In this document: in pieces, positions 7,398 to 15,889 of the stretch
How the letters are laid out: the number at the start of each line of letters is the position of its first letter
How positions within the stretch are numbered: position 1 is the stretch's first letter
Origin: JACQFK01 sp035644495
GTDB taxonomy: Bacteria; Planctomycetota; MHYJ01; JACPRB01
Direction of reading: 5' to 3'
Length of the DNA: 38,682 nucleotides
Assembly: GCA_035644495.1 (NCBI GenBank)
Contig: DASQOM010000167.1
Location: 1 to 38,682, forward strand
Notes under the pieces: generated by a model
Database searches by the model: none
The model's input: the letters and a program-made list of their open reading frames with translations, nothing else
What the model was told of the DNA's origin: nothing
Program-made: the position numbers and the translations under genes

Positions 7398-8555
7398 ATG
7401 AAGATCAAGAACATCACCCCGCTCGTGCTGGGCACGCCCTGGCGCAATCTGACGTTTCTCAAGGTCGAGACCGACGAGGGCCTGGTCGGCGTCTCCGAGG
7501 GCCGCAACGTCAACCGCACCGAGGCCCTGCTGGGCTACCTCGAGGGGATCAAGAAGCGCTATGTGGTCGGCAGCGATCCGTTCCGCATCGAAGAGCTCGT
7601 GCATCGCATGTTCATCGGCGACTTCGCCCGCGTCGACGACATCGCGGGCATGGGCATCGCCCTCGTCGAGATGGCCTGCTGGGACATCCTGGGCAAGGCG
7701 CTGAAGCAGCCGGTCTACCAGCTGCTGGGCGGCGCGGTGCGCGACAAGATCAAGGCGTACGCGAACGGCTGGTACACGGTCGAGCGCGAGCCCAAGGCCT
7801 TCCACGAGGCGGCGAAGAAAGTCACGGCGAAGGGCTATAAGGCGCTCAAGGTCGATCCGTTCGGGGCCGGCCTTTACGAGATGGAGCGGGCGGAGAAGAA
7901 CCGGTCGATCGCGCTGGTGGAGGCGATCCGCGACTCGGTCGGCCCCGAGGTCGAGATCATGATCGAAATGCACGGCCGCTTCAGCCCTGCGACGGCGATC
8001 GAGCTCTCCGCCGACCTGGAGAAGTTCAAGCCGTCGTGGGTCGAAGAGCCGGTGCCGCCGGACAACCTCGAGGCCATGGCCAAGGCCGCGTCGAAGATCA
8101 ACATCCCCGTCGCGACCGGTGAGCGCGTCCACACGCGCTTCGAGACGCGGCGGCTGCTGGAGCTGGGCGCGATCGACATCCTGCAGACGGACATCACCGA
8201 GTCTATGGGCCTGCTCGAGGGGAAGAAGATCGCGGCGATGGCGGATGCGTCCTATGTCACGTTCGCGCCGCACAACGTCGGCGGTCCCGGCAGCACGGCG
8301 GCCTGCCTGCATCTCGCCGCCTGCACGACGAACTTCAAGATCCAGGAGCATTTCAACGACTTCGTCGACTCCTGGGTCAAGGAGGCGGCGACGGGCCCGG
8401 GCTATCCCGAGGTGAAGGACGGCTACTTCCCGCTCCCCGGCGGGCCGGGTCTCGGGATCACGCTCAACGAGGACTTCATCCAAGAGCACCCGATGCAGAG
8501 CGAGAACTTCAACCTCTTCAAGGAAGACTGGCACCGTCGACAAAGTAAAGCATAG
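7398..8555 (+). CDS. Enolase-superfamily sugar-acid dehydratase (GalD-like, mandelate racemase subgroup)
   Basis: This 385-residue enzyme has a capping domain followed by the (beta/alpha)7-beta barrel. Metal ligands read E190 in IEMHGRF, E216 in VEEPVPPDN and E242 in TGERVH. H192 lies two residues after the first ligand and H292 is in FAPHN. As I recall the E. coli galactonate dehydratase numbering (D183, H185, E209, E235, H285), all five positions match at a constant offset of 7, with Glu replacing the first Asp. That strongly suggests dehydration of an aldonate to a 2-keto-3-deoxy acid using the same His pair. It is the last gene of the operon; no terminator is obvious in the 99 nt that follow. 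The exact aldonate (hexonate or pentonate) is not determined. Confidence 0.9.
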   Translation: MKIKNITPLVLGTPWRNLTFLKVETDEGLVGVSEGRNVNRTEALLGYLEGIKKRYVVGSDPFRIEELVHRMFIGDFARVDDIAGMGIALVEMACWDILGKALKQPVYQLLGGAVRDKIKAYANGWYTVEREPKAFHEAAKKVTAKGYKALKVDPFGAGLYEMERAEKNRSIALVEAIRDSVGPEVEIMIEMHGRFSPATAIELSADLEKFKPSWVEEPVPPDNLEAMAKAASKINIPVATGERVHTRFETRRLLELGAIDILQTDITESMGLLEGKKIAAMADASYVTFAPHNVGGPGSTAACLHLAACTTNFKIQEHFNDFVDSWVKEAATGPGYPEVKDGYFPLPGGPGLGITLNEDFIQEHPMQSENFNLFKEDWHRRQSKA

Positions 8556-8654
8556 GGCATCAAGCATCAGAGAAGAGAGTCCCGCCCTAAAACGAGGAGG
8601 AGTCACGCCGGAGCCGCCTCAGGGTATTAGTAAGCAGAGGGAATGGAGGCTCCT

Positions 8655-10940
8655 ATGCTGCCACGCGCTGCAATCCTCGCATCGTTCCTCCTGATCCTGG
8701 CCGCGCGGCCGGCCGTCGACGCGGTCAAGTCCGCGAAGAGCGGCCCCTGGTCCGACGCCTCCACCTGGGAAGGCGGCGCGGTCCCGCCCGCGGGGTCCAA
8801 AGTCCTCATCCGGCCCGGACATACGGTCCTCTACGACGTCGTCTCCGATCAGGCGATCCGATCGGTTCACGTCGGCGGCACGCTCCGCTTCGCGACCGAC
8901 CGCGACACGCGGCTCGACGTCGGCCTGATCAAGGTCCAGCCCGGGGAGGACTGCGTCGAGGACGGCTTCAACTGCGACGTGCATCTCGCGCCGCCGGCGG
9001 AGGGCGGCGTCCGTCCCACGCTCGAGGTGGGCAGGGCGGAGCAGCCCGTCGGGGCCGACCATACGGCGCGCATCCGGCTCGTCTACTTCGACGGCATGGA
9101 CAAGGAGACCTGCCCCGCGATCATCTCCTGCGCGGGCCGCATGGAGTTTCACGGCGCGCCGTTGAACCGCAGCTGGGTCAAACTCGGCGCCACCCTGAAG
9201 CCGGGGGACGCGGACGTCACCCTGTCCGAGCCCGTCACGGGATGGAAGGCGGGGGACAAGGTCATCCTGACGGCGACGAGGCGCGACGAAAACGAGTCGG
9301 GCACGCGGCGCCCCGGGAAGCGCAACCGGAAAGTCTTCACCGAGGAGCGGACGATCCGGACGGTCGAAGGCTCGAAGCTGACGCTCGACGCCGCGGTCGA
9401 GGTCGAGCACCTCGGCGCGGGCGAGACCCGCGGCGAGATCGCCAACCTGAGCCGGAACGTTGTCGTCGAGTCGGCCGAGCCCGACAGGATGCGCGGCCAC
9501 ACGATGTACCACAAGCACTCGGCGGGCTCGATCTCCTACGCGGAGTTCCGCCATCTCGGGAAGGAGAACGTGCTCGGCAAGTACAGCCTGCACTTCCACC
9601 TGCTCGGCAGCTCGATGCGCGGCGCCTCGATCGTCGGCGCGTCGATCTGGGACAGCGCCAACCGCTGGGTGACGATCCATGGGACGAACTACCTGGTCGT
9701 GCGCGACTGCGTCGGTTACCAGAGCGTGGGCCACGGGTTCTTCCTCGAGGACGGGACGGAGGCCTACAACGTCCTCGACCGCAACCTCGCGGTGCAGTCC
9801 TACAAGGGGAAGAAGCTGCCCAAGCAGGTGCTGCCGTTCGACCAGAACGAAGGCTCCGGCTTCTGGTGGGCGAACAACCTCAACTCCTTCACGCGGAACG
9901 TCGCCTGCGAGAACGACCGCTACGGCTACCGCTTCGAGGCGTCACAGTCCCGCGAGCTCCGGATGACGCTGCCGGTGCTGCAGCCCGACGGCGAGCGCCG
10001 GCCCGTCGACGTCCGGACGCTGCCCTTCGTGCGCTTCGACGATAACGAGTCGCACAGCGAGGGTCTCTATGGATTCAACCTGGGCGAAGGCGTCGAGCGC
10101 GTGGGCCCCGACTTCAAACATCCGCTCGTCGTGCGGAACCTCAAGCTCTGGGACGTGCACTACGCCTTCCGGCCGGAGATTCCGAGCGTGCTGGCCGAGG
10201 ACGTGAGGATCATTCGCGCGGTCTATGGGATCTACCATCCCGACTTCAACAACCACGTCTATCGGAGGCTCTATATCGGCGACACGGTCGCGGAGCCCTT
10301 CAACCGCGGGCACGACGACGAGAACGTGCAGTATGGCCCGTTCACGGTGGACGGCCTCGTGATGGAGCGCTGCAGCGGGACGCTGATCCAGGTGAGCCAG
10401 CATTCGCCGACCGGCAAGGCCGCGGCGCACTTCCGCGCGGTCGAGTTCCGCGACAACAGGCGCTACGTTCCCGCCTATGTCGACACCTCGGCGAACGGAC
10501 AGCCCAAGGACGCGCCGGACGACGACCTGATCCCGTACTACTTCCACGACTGGTACGGCCCGGGCCGCACGGCGAAGCTGCTGACGACCCAGATGGCGGA
10601 GCGGGCGAACGACGGGCTGGACTATAAGGAGGGTTCCGCGCCGTTCGCCGGAAAGCACATGAAGTCGGCGGAGACGCACGACGTCGAGTTCCCGGAGCTG
10701 CTGTCTCCCGTGGACGACCTGCCGCCGGCGACGATCATCACCTCGGTGTCGAAGGGCCTCGTCCGGGGGACGACCTGCGACAACGGCGTCGTCCAGCGCG
10801 TGCTCGTCAACGGCCGCGAGGCGAAGGCGACGGCGCCGAATTTCGCGGAGTGGGAGATCACCCTGGACGCGGCGGGAAAGCTCGAAGCCTGGGCGGAGGA
10901 CGCGGCGGGCAACGTGGAGACGAACCGCCACGTTCGTTAA
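8655..10940 (+). CDS. Secreted G8-domain / right-handed beta-helix protein (CEMIP/PKHD1L1-like architecture)
   Basis: I prefer the ATG at 8655 over 8643 because GGAGG ends 5 nt before it and the product then starts with a clean signal peptide, MLPRAAILASFLLILAA. The 761-residue protein opens with a G8-like module: GPWSDASTWEGGAVPPAG, then KVLIRPGHTVLYD, matching the W..W.GG.VP..G..V.I..G..V.YD pattern. A long repetitive beta-helix region follows, with short segments such as YSLHFHLLGSSMRGASIVGA and LVVRDCVGYQSVGHGFFLED, as in parallel beta-helix carbohydrate-active proteins. A C-terminal Ig-like segment (PPATIITSVSKG to the end) resembles cell-surface repeats. Eukaryotic G8 proteins include the hyaluronan-degrading CEMIP and TMEM2. 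A bacterial role in binding or cutting polysaccharide outside the cell is inferred. It converges with the next gene (12 nt between stops). Confidence 0.85.
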   Translation: MLPRAAILASFLLILAARPAVDAVKSAKSGPWSDASTWEGGAVPPAGSKVLIRPGHTVLYDVVSDQAIRSVHVGGTLRFATDRDTRLDVGLIKVQPGEDCVEDGFNCDVHLAPPAEGGVRPTLEVGRAEQPVGADHTARIRLVYFDGMDKETCPAIISCAGRMEFHGAPLNRSWVKLGATLKPGDADVTLSEPVTGWKAGDKVILTATRRDENESGTRRPGKRNRKVFTEERTIRTVEGSKLTLDAAVEVEHLGAGETRGEIANLSRNVVVESAEPDRMRGHTMYHKHSAGSISYAEFRHLGKENVLGKYSLHFHLLGSSMRGASIVGASIWDSANRWVTIHGTNYLVVRDCVGYQSVGHGFFLEDGTEAYNVLDRNLAVQSYKGKKLPKQVLPFDQNEGSGFWWANNLNSFTRNVACENDRYGYRFEASQSRELRMTLPVLQPDGERRPVDVRTLPFVRFDDNESHSEGLYGFNLGEGVERVGPDFKHPLVVRNLKLWDVHYAFRPEIPSVLAEDVRIIRAVYGIYHPDFNNHVYRRLYIGDTVAEPFNRGHDDENVQYGPFTVDGLVMERCSGTLIQVSQHSPTGKAAAHFRAVEFRDNRRYVPAYVDTSANGQPKDAPDDDLIPYYFHDWYGPGRTAKLLTTQMAERANDGLDYKEGSAPFAGKHMKSAETHDVEFPELLSPVDDLPPATIITSVSKGLVRGTTCDNGVVQRVLVNGREAKATAPNFAEWEITLDAAGKLEAWAEDAAGNVETNRHVR

Positions 10941-10952
10941 GAAAGAGGAATC

Positions 10953-12536
10953 CTAGTCTTTCGACGCCGCCACCCAGCTGCGGAAGTCGTCGTTGATCTT
11001 CTCGAGCTTCGCGCCGGCCCCCTTCTCCAGCGCGGCACGACAGGCGGCGATCGGCGGCGCGAACGGAGTCGCCGCCTTCACCCGCTGGACCTCTTTGTAC
11101 ATCGGGACCAGCCCGCCCTTGTCCTGCAGGTAGAGCATCAGCGCGTGGGCGATGTCGTAGTTCAGGTTCACCTGGTCGCCGCCGAAGAACTCCTGCCCCT
11201 TGAAGCCGGTGAATTCGGAAAGAGCCGGGACGCGGTTCTGGGCCAGGGCGGTGCGGACCGGGCGGAGCGTGGAGCCGCGCTCGCCGACCGGGACGCCGTT
11301 CTCCAGGCGGAATCGCTCGAAGAGCTGGGCCAGGCCTTCCGTGAACCACGCCGGCTGGCGGCCCGTGTCGTCCTCGAACATCGCGTGGCAGTATTCGTGC
11401 GCGAGCGAGCCGGAGTCGGGCTCGAGGTGCAGGACCAGCCACCGCGAGTCGTAGGAGAAGTATCCCCCGACCCACTGGCGGTGCGGCGCGTCGATCTTCG
11501 CATATTCCTGGAACGCCGCCTGGTCCTTGAACAGGCGCGCCAGCACCGGGAGTCCCGACGTCTTCAGCCCGAAGAGCTTCACCAGAGGATCGCGCAGTTT
11601 CCGCACGTCGTCCAGCGCCTGCGACGCGACGCGCGGCTCCACGTTGCCGGTGACGGCCAGCATCAGGTCCTCGTCGACCTGGATCAGCGGATCCGCGCCG
11701 AAGACCTTCTTCGCCTGCTCGAGGAAGCGGTCCCGGTTGAGCCACGGCAGCCCCTTCAGGTGCAGGTCGAAAGCCTTCTCGACCGCGTCCAGCTTCGCGC
11801 CGAGGGCCGCCTCGACCGCCGCGGCGCCGCTCACGTCCTTCCGGAACGACTTTCGGTATTCCTCGAAGAAGTTCTTGAGCGCCCCCTTCTTCTCCAGGTA
11901 CTCCGCGAACTTGAGCGACAGCGACGTATGGGGCGAGAAGCCCTCGCGGCCGTGAAACGTGCCCAGGTCCATCGAAAAGAACGTGCGGAGCGGGGGGAGG
12001 GTGCCGCGACGCTGGGCCTCCCGCAGCATCGCCGCGCGGTGATCGAAGGTCGCGGGCTCCGGGTCCGGATCGTCCAGGACCGACAGGGCCGCGGCGATCC
12101 AGGGCGGCATCGCGTTCCCGTTGAGGCTGTCGGTGAGCAGGAAGATCCGCGAGGCCTGGAGCGCATAGGCCCCGGCGGCCTCCGTCCGCAGCAGCACGCG
12201 CCGGTTCGGGACGTCGTAGTACGTGGTCTGCGGCACCGGTCCGCCGTAACGCTTCGCCGTGTAATCGCGGTAGCTCTCGGCGCTGCCGAAAAGGATGATC
12301 AGCAGCGAGTCCTGCGGGGGGACGTCGAGAGCCCGCGTGCGGTATTCCCTCACCGCCCGGCGGATCGAGTTCCGGAGCGCGGCGGGGTCGGCTTCGTCCG
12401 CGGGACGCGCGAGCAGGATGCCGGACTCGACGCGTTCGACCGCGAAGGCGCCGCCGAGGTCCTTCTTCGCCGCGGCGAGGGGATCGGCCTGAAGGCAGGG
12501 GAGGCCGAGGAGGGCCAGGACGGCGAGCGTCCTCAT
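10953..12536 (-). CDS. Exported gluzincin-type metallopeptidase with degenerate tandem N-terminal copy (DUF1570-like)
   Basis: The 527-residue product starts MRTLAVLALLGLPCLQA, a signal peptide. The C-terminal half holds an intact zinc site: HEYCH at 380-384 and the third ligand E400 in PAWFTEGLAQLFE, the HExxH(16)E arrangement of DUF1570-like and M1-related peptidases. The N-terminal half (about residues 70-260) repeats the same plan but has lost the zinc ligands: PPWIAAALSVL stands where PAWFTEGLAQLF is expected, and no HExxH precedes it. Each half then carries a similar helical tail. It is read after the GGDEF-EAL gene with a 16-nt gap, so both may share a transcript. The protein probably acts in the periplasm or outside the cell. 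Peptidase activity is inferred from the site. Confidence 0.87.
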   Translation of the reverse strand: MRTLAVLALLGLPCLQADPLAAAKKDLGGAFAVERVESGILLARPADEADPAALRNSIRRAVREYRTRALDVPPQDSLLIILFGSAESYRDYTAKRYGGPVPQTTYYDVPNRRVLLRTEAAGAYALQASRIFLLTDSLNGNAMPPWIAAALSVLDDPDPEPATFDHRAAMLREAQRRGTLPPLRTFFSMDLGTFHGREGFSPHTSLSLKFAEYLEKKGALKNFFEEYRKSFRKDVSGAAAVEAALGAKLDAVEKAFDLHLKGLPWLNRDRFLEQAKKVFGADPLIQVDEDLMLAVTGNVEPRVASQALDDVRKLRDPLVKLFGLKTSGLPVLARLFKDQAAFQEYAKIDAPHRQWVGGYFSYDSRWLVLHLEPDSGSLAHEYCHAMFEDDTGRQPAWFTEGLAQLFERFRLENGVPVGERGSTLRPVRTALAQNRVPALSEFTGFKGQEFFGGDQVNLNYDIAHALMLYLQDKGGLVPMYKEVQRVKAATPFAPPIAACRAALEKGAGAKLEKINDDFRSWVAASKD

Positions 12537-12552
12537 CTCACTTTAGGGGACG

Positions 12553-15207
12553 TCAGGGATTGCCGTTTCCCGACGCCAGCAGGAGCGCTTCCGCCCGCTT
12601 CGCGTCCACGGGCTTGCTGAACATATAGCCCTGGGCGTACTCGCACTGGAGCTCCCGGAGCGCGTCGCGCTGGATCACGGTCTCCACGCCCTCGGCGATC
12701 ACGTTCAGGTCGAGGTTCTGGGCCAGGGCGAGGATCGTGCGGATGATTTCGCGCCCGCCGCCGTCGGCCTTCATGCCCATGACGAACGAGCGGTCGATCT
12801 TGAGCGTGTCGACCGGGAACCGGTGGAGGTAGCTGAGCGAGGAGTAGCCCGTCCCGAAGTCGTCGAGGTAGATCCGGAACCCCTCGGCGTCGAGCTGCTC
12901 GAGCTGGCCCGTCGCCGCCGGCGAGCTGTCGAGCAGCACGGTCTCGGTGATCTCGAGGCGGAGCGCGCCGGGGTCCAGGCCGAACTCGCGGACGGCGTTG
13001 CGGACGTGGTCGGCGAGGTCGGTCCGGGTGAACTGCTTGACGGAGAGGTTGACGCTGATGGACAGCTCCTCGGCGCCTTTGAGGCGGTTGCGCCAGTCGC
13101 GGAGCTGGCGGCAGGCCTCGCGGAGCACGTAGCGGTCGATCTCGATGATCATCCCCGTCTCCTCGGACATGCGGATGAACTCCGCGGGCGGGACGAGGCC
13201 GCGGTCGGGGTGGTTCCAGCGGATCAGCGCTTCGAAGCCCGTGATGTGGCCGGTGCCGAGCACGACGACGGGCTGATAGTAGACCTGGAATTCGCCGCGT
13301 TCGATCGCGCGGCGGAGCTCCGTCTCCTGGCGGAGCAGGTCGACGGCGCGCGAGTGCATGCTCCGGTCGAAGACCTCGTGGGATGCGCCGCCGCGGGCTT
13401 TCGCGCGGTACATGGCGATGTCCGCGTCGCGCAGCATGTCCTCGGGCCGTTCGTAGCCGGTTTCGCTCATCGCGATCCCGATGCTCGCGGTGGTGAAGAC
13501 GTCCTGGCCCCCGATGCGGATGGGGGCCGCCAGCTGCTGGTGGATGCGGGCGGCGACGAGGGTGGCGTCCGCGCCCGTGCGGACGTCGTCGACGAGGATC
13601 GTGAATTCGTCGCCGCCGAAGCGGGCGAGGGTGTCGCCGGGGCGGATGCAGTGCTCGAAGCGGCGGGAGATCTCGATGAGGAACTGGTCGCCCGCGAGGT
13701 GGCCGAGGCTGTCGTTGATGATCTTGAAGCGGTCCATGTCGATGAAGAGGACGCCGAAGCGGTGGTCGGGCCTGCGGGCGGAGAGGCGGATGGCCTGGCC
13801 GAGGCGGTCGAGGAAGAGGGCGCGGTTGGGAAGGCCCGTCAGCGAGTCGTGGAAGGCGTCGTGGACGAGCTGCTCCTCGAGGGCCTTGCGCTGGGTGATG
13901 TCGATGGCGGTGACGACGGAGAAGCGGAGGCGGCCGTCGCGGTCGTGCAGCGGGGTGATGGACCAGGCCAGGTGCGGCTGGGCGCCGTGGCGGGTCAGCC
14001 ACGAGTGCTCGTGCTGGTTGCCGCTGGCCTCCGACGGCTGCATGGCGATGATCTCCCGCACGGTGTCGGAATCCTGCGGGGCGATGAACGCCTCCCAGAA
14101 CAGCTTGCCGGCCGCCTCGGCGGTCGTGGCGCCCGTGAGGTGGCCGGCGGAGCGGTTGAAGCGGACGATGCGTCCGCCCGGATCGAGGACGACCATCAGC
14201 ATGTCGGTCGAGTCCAGGACGGCGTCGGTGAAGCTGCGCTCCTCGCGCAGGCGGTCCTCGACCTGGCGGCGCTCGGCGGCCTCGAGGGTGAGCGCGGCGA
14301 AATCGGCGAAGGAGGAGGCGCACTCCTGGTCCTCGAGGGGCCAGTCGCGCGGCGGGCCGATGTGCTCGTGGCAGAGGACGCCGACCAGGTTGCCGTGGAG
14401 GCGGATGGGCGCATCCATCATCGAGAGGATGCCCTGGGGCTTCAGGTAGGGATCGGAGAATTCCGCGGTGCGCGGGTCGCGAAGGGCGTCGGAGGCGGCG
14501 ACGACCCGGCTCTCTTCGAGGGCGGAGAAGTAGCGGGGGAAATCCCGGGCCCGGAGGACCTTGCCCTCCTTCTCGAACGCGTGGCGGGACCGGATGTAGA
14601 GGCAGCGGCAGGCCATCTCCGTATGATCGAGGTTGAAGAGCCAGACACCGACGCGCTCGACGTCGAGCGTCGAGGCCGCGCCTTCGCAAAGGCGGCGGAA
14701 GGACTCCTCGGGATCGGTGGGTTCGCGTTTCGCGAGCTCGAGGAGCGAGCCCTGGAACTTGGTGAGCTTCTCGAGGTGGCGGCGGAGGGCCTCGCGGGAG
14801 CGGCGGCGCTCGGCGGCATAGCGGACGGCGCGGACGAGGAGGTAGGCGTCGAACTGTCCGCGCACGAGGAGGTCGCTGGCGCCGCGCTCGGCGGCCTGGG
14901 AGGCGGAGCAGGCGGCATCGGTGCGCGCATAGGCGATGACGGGAAGCCCCTGGGCGCTGCGGCGGAAGCCGTCCAGGCGATCGAGCGGCGGCCCGTCGCC
15001 CAGCTGGAGGTCGAGGAGGGCGACGTCCTGGGGCTGCCGGACGTGAAGCTCAAGGGCCTCCTTCAGGGTGGCGACGCGGGAGAGCTGGAAGTTCAATACG
15101 GATTTCACCATATCGAGCATGGAGGAGACCATGCGGCTGTCGGCCTCCTCGCCCAGGACGAGCAGGACTCGATACGGGATGGACTGATCGGTGCGCGTGG
15201 TGTCCAT
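12553..15207 (-). CDS. REC-GAF-PAS-GGDEF-EAL bifunctional cyclic-di-GMP signalling protein
   Basis: The 884-residue cytoplasmic protein has, in order: a receiver-like domain (about 10-130, candidate phosphoacceptor D66 in VALLDLQLGD), a GAF domain (about 155-310), a PAS domain (about 325-445), GGDEF (about 450-615) and EAL (about 625-875). The cyclase site RFGGDEF is intact at 531-535 and the inhibitory RxxD site (RPGD) lies five residues before it. The phosphodiesterase residues are present: E659 in FEALIRW, SVNLSVKQF, LEITE, YLDDFGTGYSS, LKIDRSF and IAEGVE. Both activities are therefore plausible. No Shine-Dalgarno is evident before the ATG at 15207; a TATACT box lies at 15233-15228. The C-terminal GGDEF-EAL half closely resembles that of the protein at 17738-20179, indicating paralogy. 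Confidence 0.95.
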   Translation of the reverse strand: MDTTRTDQSIPYRVLLVLGEEADSRMVSSMLDMVKSVLNFQLSRVATLKEALELHVRQPQDVALLDLQLGDGPPLDRLDGFRRSAQGLPVIAYARTDAACSASQAAERGASDLLVRGQFDAYLLVRAVRYAAERRRSREALRRHLEKLTKFQGSLLELAKREPTDPEESFRRLCEGAASTLDVERVGVWLFNLDHTEMACRCLYIRSRHAFEKEGKVLRARDFPRYFSALEESRVVAASDALRDPRTAEFSDPYLKPQGILSMMDAPIRLHGNLVGVLCHEHIGPPRDWPLEDQECASSFADFAALTLEAAERRQVEDRLREERSFTDAVLDSTDMLMVVLDPGGRIVRFNRSAGHLTGATTAEAAGKLFWEAFIAPQDSDTVREIIAMQPSEASGNQHEHSWLTRHGAQPHLAWSITPLHDRDGRLRFSVVTAIDITQRKALEEQLVHDAFHDSLTGLPNRALFLDRLGQAIRLSARRPDHRFGVLFIDMDRFKIINDSLGHLAGDQFLIEISRRFEHCIRPGDTLARFGGDEFTILVDDVRTGADATLVAARIHQQLAAPIRIGGQDVFTTASIGIAMSETGYERPEDMLRDADIAMYRAKARGGASHEVFDRSMHSRAVDLLRQETELRRAIERGEFQVYYQPVVVLGTGHITGFEALIRWNHPDRGLVPPAEFIRMSEETGMIIEIDRYVLREACRQLRDWRNRLKGAEELSISVNLSVKQFTRTDLADHVRNAVREFGLDPGALRLEITETVLLDSSPAATGQLEQLDAEGFRIYLDDFGTGYSSLSYLHRFPVDTLKIDRSFVMGMKADGGGREIIRTILALAQNLDLNVIAEGVETVIQRDALRELQCEYAQGYMFSKPVDAKRAEALLLASGNGNP

Positions 15208-15282
15208 GGCCGATACGCTTTGGGAGAAGTATACTCCGGGTCATCAAAAATGGGTCACGCTTTCGGCGCCGACCCATCCCGC

Positions 15283-15474
15283 TCAGTCCTTCCGCGATAC
15301 TCCGGTCTGCCAGGACGCGAATTCCATCACCGCCCGGCAGTAGGGGCAGATGTAGGCGCGCTCGAAGACGCGCCGCTGGATCTCCCGCTCGCTCCGCACG
15401 AGATTCTCCCACGAGACCGGCTTCTTGCAGAGTTTGCACACGGCGGTGTTCTCGGGCAGGCGGGTGGGATCCAT
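15283..15474 (-). CDS. Small zinc-ribbon protein of unknown function
   Basis: The 63-residue product starts MDPTRLPENTAVCKLCKKPV. Two CxxC pairs, CKLC and CPYC about 30 residues apart, form a probable zinc ribbon, with charged helix between them (RSEREIQRRVFERAYI). I chose the ATG at 15474 because a GGAGA box lies 9 nt upstream; the two earlier in-frame ATGs at 15513 and 15483 have poorer spacing and would read into the upstream terminator. It has no signal peptide. Such small ribbons often bind nucleic acid or another protein, but no function is shown here. It sits between a terminator-bounded secreted protein gene and the GGDEF-EAL gene, all leftward. Confidence 0.65.
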   Translation of the reverse strand: MDPTRLPENTAVCKLCKKPVSWENLVRSEREIQRRVFERAYICPYCRAVMEFASWQTGVSRKD

Positions 15475-15511
15475 GCGTCCCATTCTCCCGGGGACGCCGG
15501 CGAAGGGCAAC

Positions 15512-15545
15512 AAAAAAGCCCCGGCAGCTCTCGCCGCCGGGGCTT
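15512..15545 (-). terminator. Rho-independent terminator
   Basis: A 10-bp perfect stem, AAGCCCCGGC (15516-15525) with GCCGGGGCTT (15536-15545) and a 10-nt loop, is followed on the minus strand by a run of six T. It lies just after the stop of the small secreted protein at 15562, so it ends that leftward transcript. Confidence 0.9.
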
Positions 15546-15561
15546 CCGTGGTCTTTCAGCG

Positions 15562-15783
15562 CTACTTCGTGCGGTGGGCCTTGTGCGCGTGCCCGTGATG
15601 CCGCTTCGCGCCGTGGTTCTTCTTCGGCGCGCCGCCCTTGTGCGACACGGGCGCGGGTGACGAGAACATCGACGCGTGCGCGGGCGCCGGATGACGGGCG
15701 GGCTTGTGATCGGCGGCCACAGCGACCGTGGCCGCGATGCTCCCGAACACGAACAGACCCCCGGCGAGCAGAAGCTTTTTCAT
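15562..15783 (-). CDS. Small secreted His/Lys/Ala-rich protein
   Basis: The 73-residue product starts MKKLLLAGGLFVFGSIAATV, a signal peptide likely cut near VAVAA-D. The mature part is about 45 residues, rich in His, Lys, Pro and Ala, ending HHGHAHKAHRTK. GGAAGGGGGA precedes the ATG at 15783. No domain is recognisable. The histidine clusters could bind metal ions, or the basic character could bind an anionic surface polymer; both are inference. It has its own strong terminator at 15512-15545, so it is probably a single-gene transcript. Confidence 0.75.
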   Translation of the reverse strand: MKKLLLAGGLFVFGSIAATVAVAADHKPARHPAPAHASMFSSPAPVSHKGGAPKKNHGAKRHHGHAHKAHRTK

Positions 15784-15889
15784 GGTTCCCCCTTCCCAGC
15801 GGACCGACATAAGGCACATCGCGTGCCCGGCGGGGAACGCGCACCGCGCGTTCGCCACCCTTATGATCGGCGGGGAGGGAGCCCCGGCT

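Noticed and set aside
12823..15660. A 945-codon rightward open frame
   Set aside because: It is antisense to the REC-GAF-PAS-GGDEF-EAL gene, is dominated by Ala, Glu, Val and Gly repeats expected from the reverse frame of GC-rich coding DNA, and has no domain.
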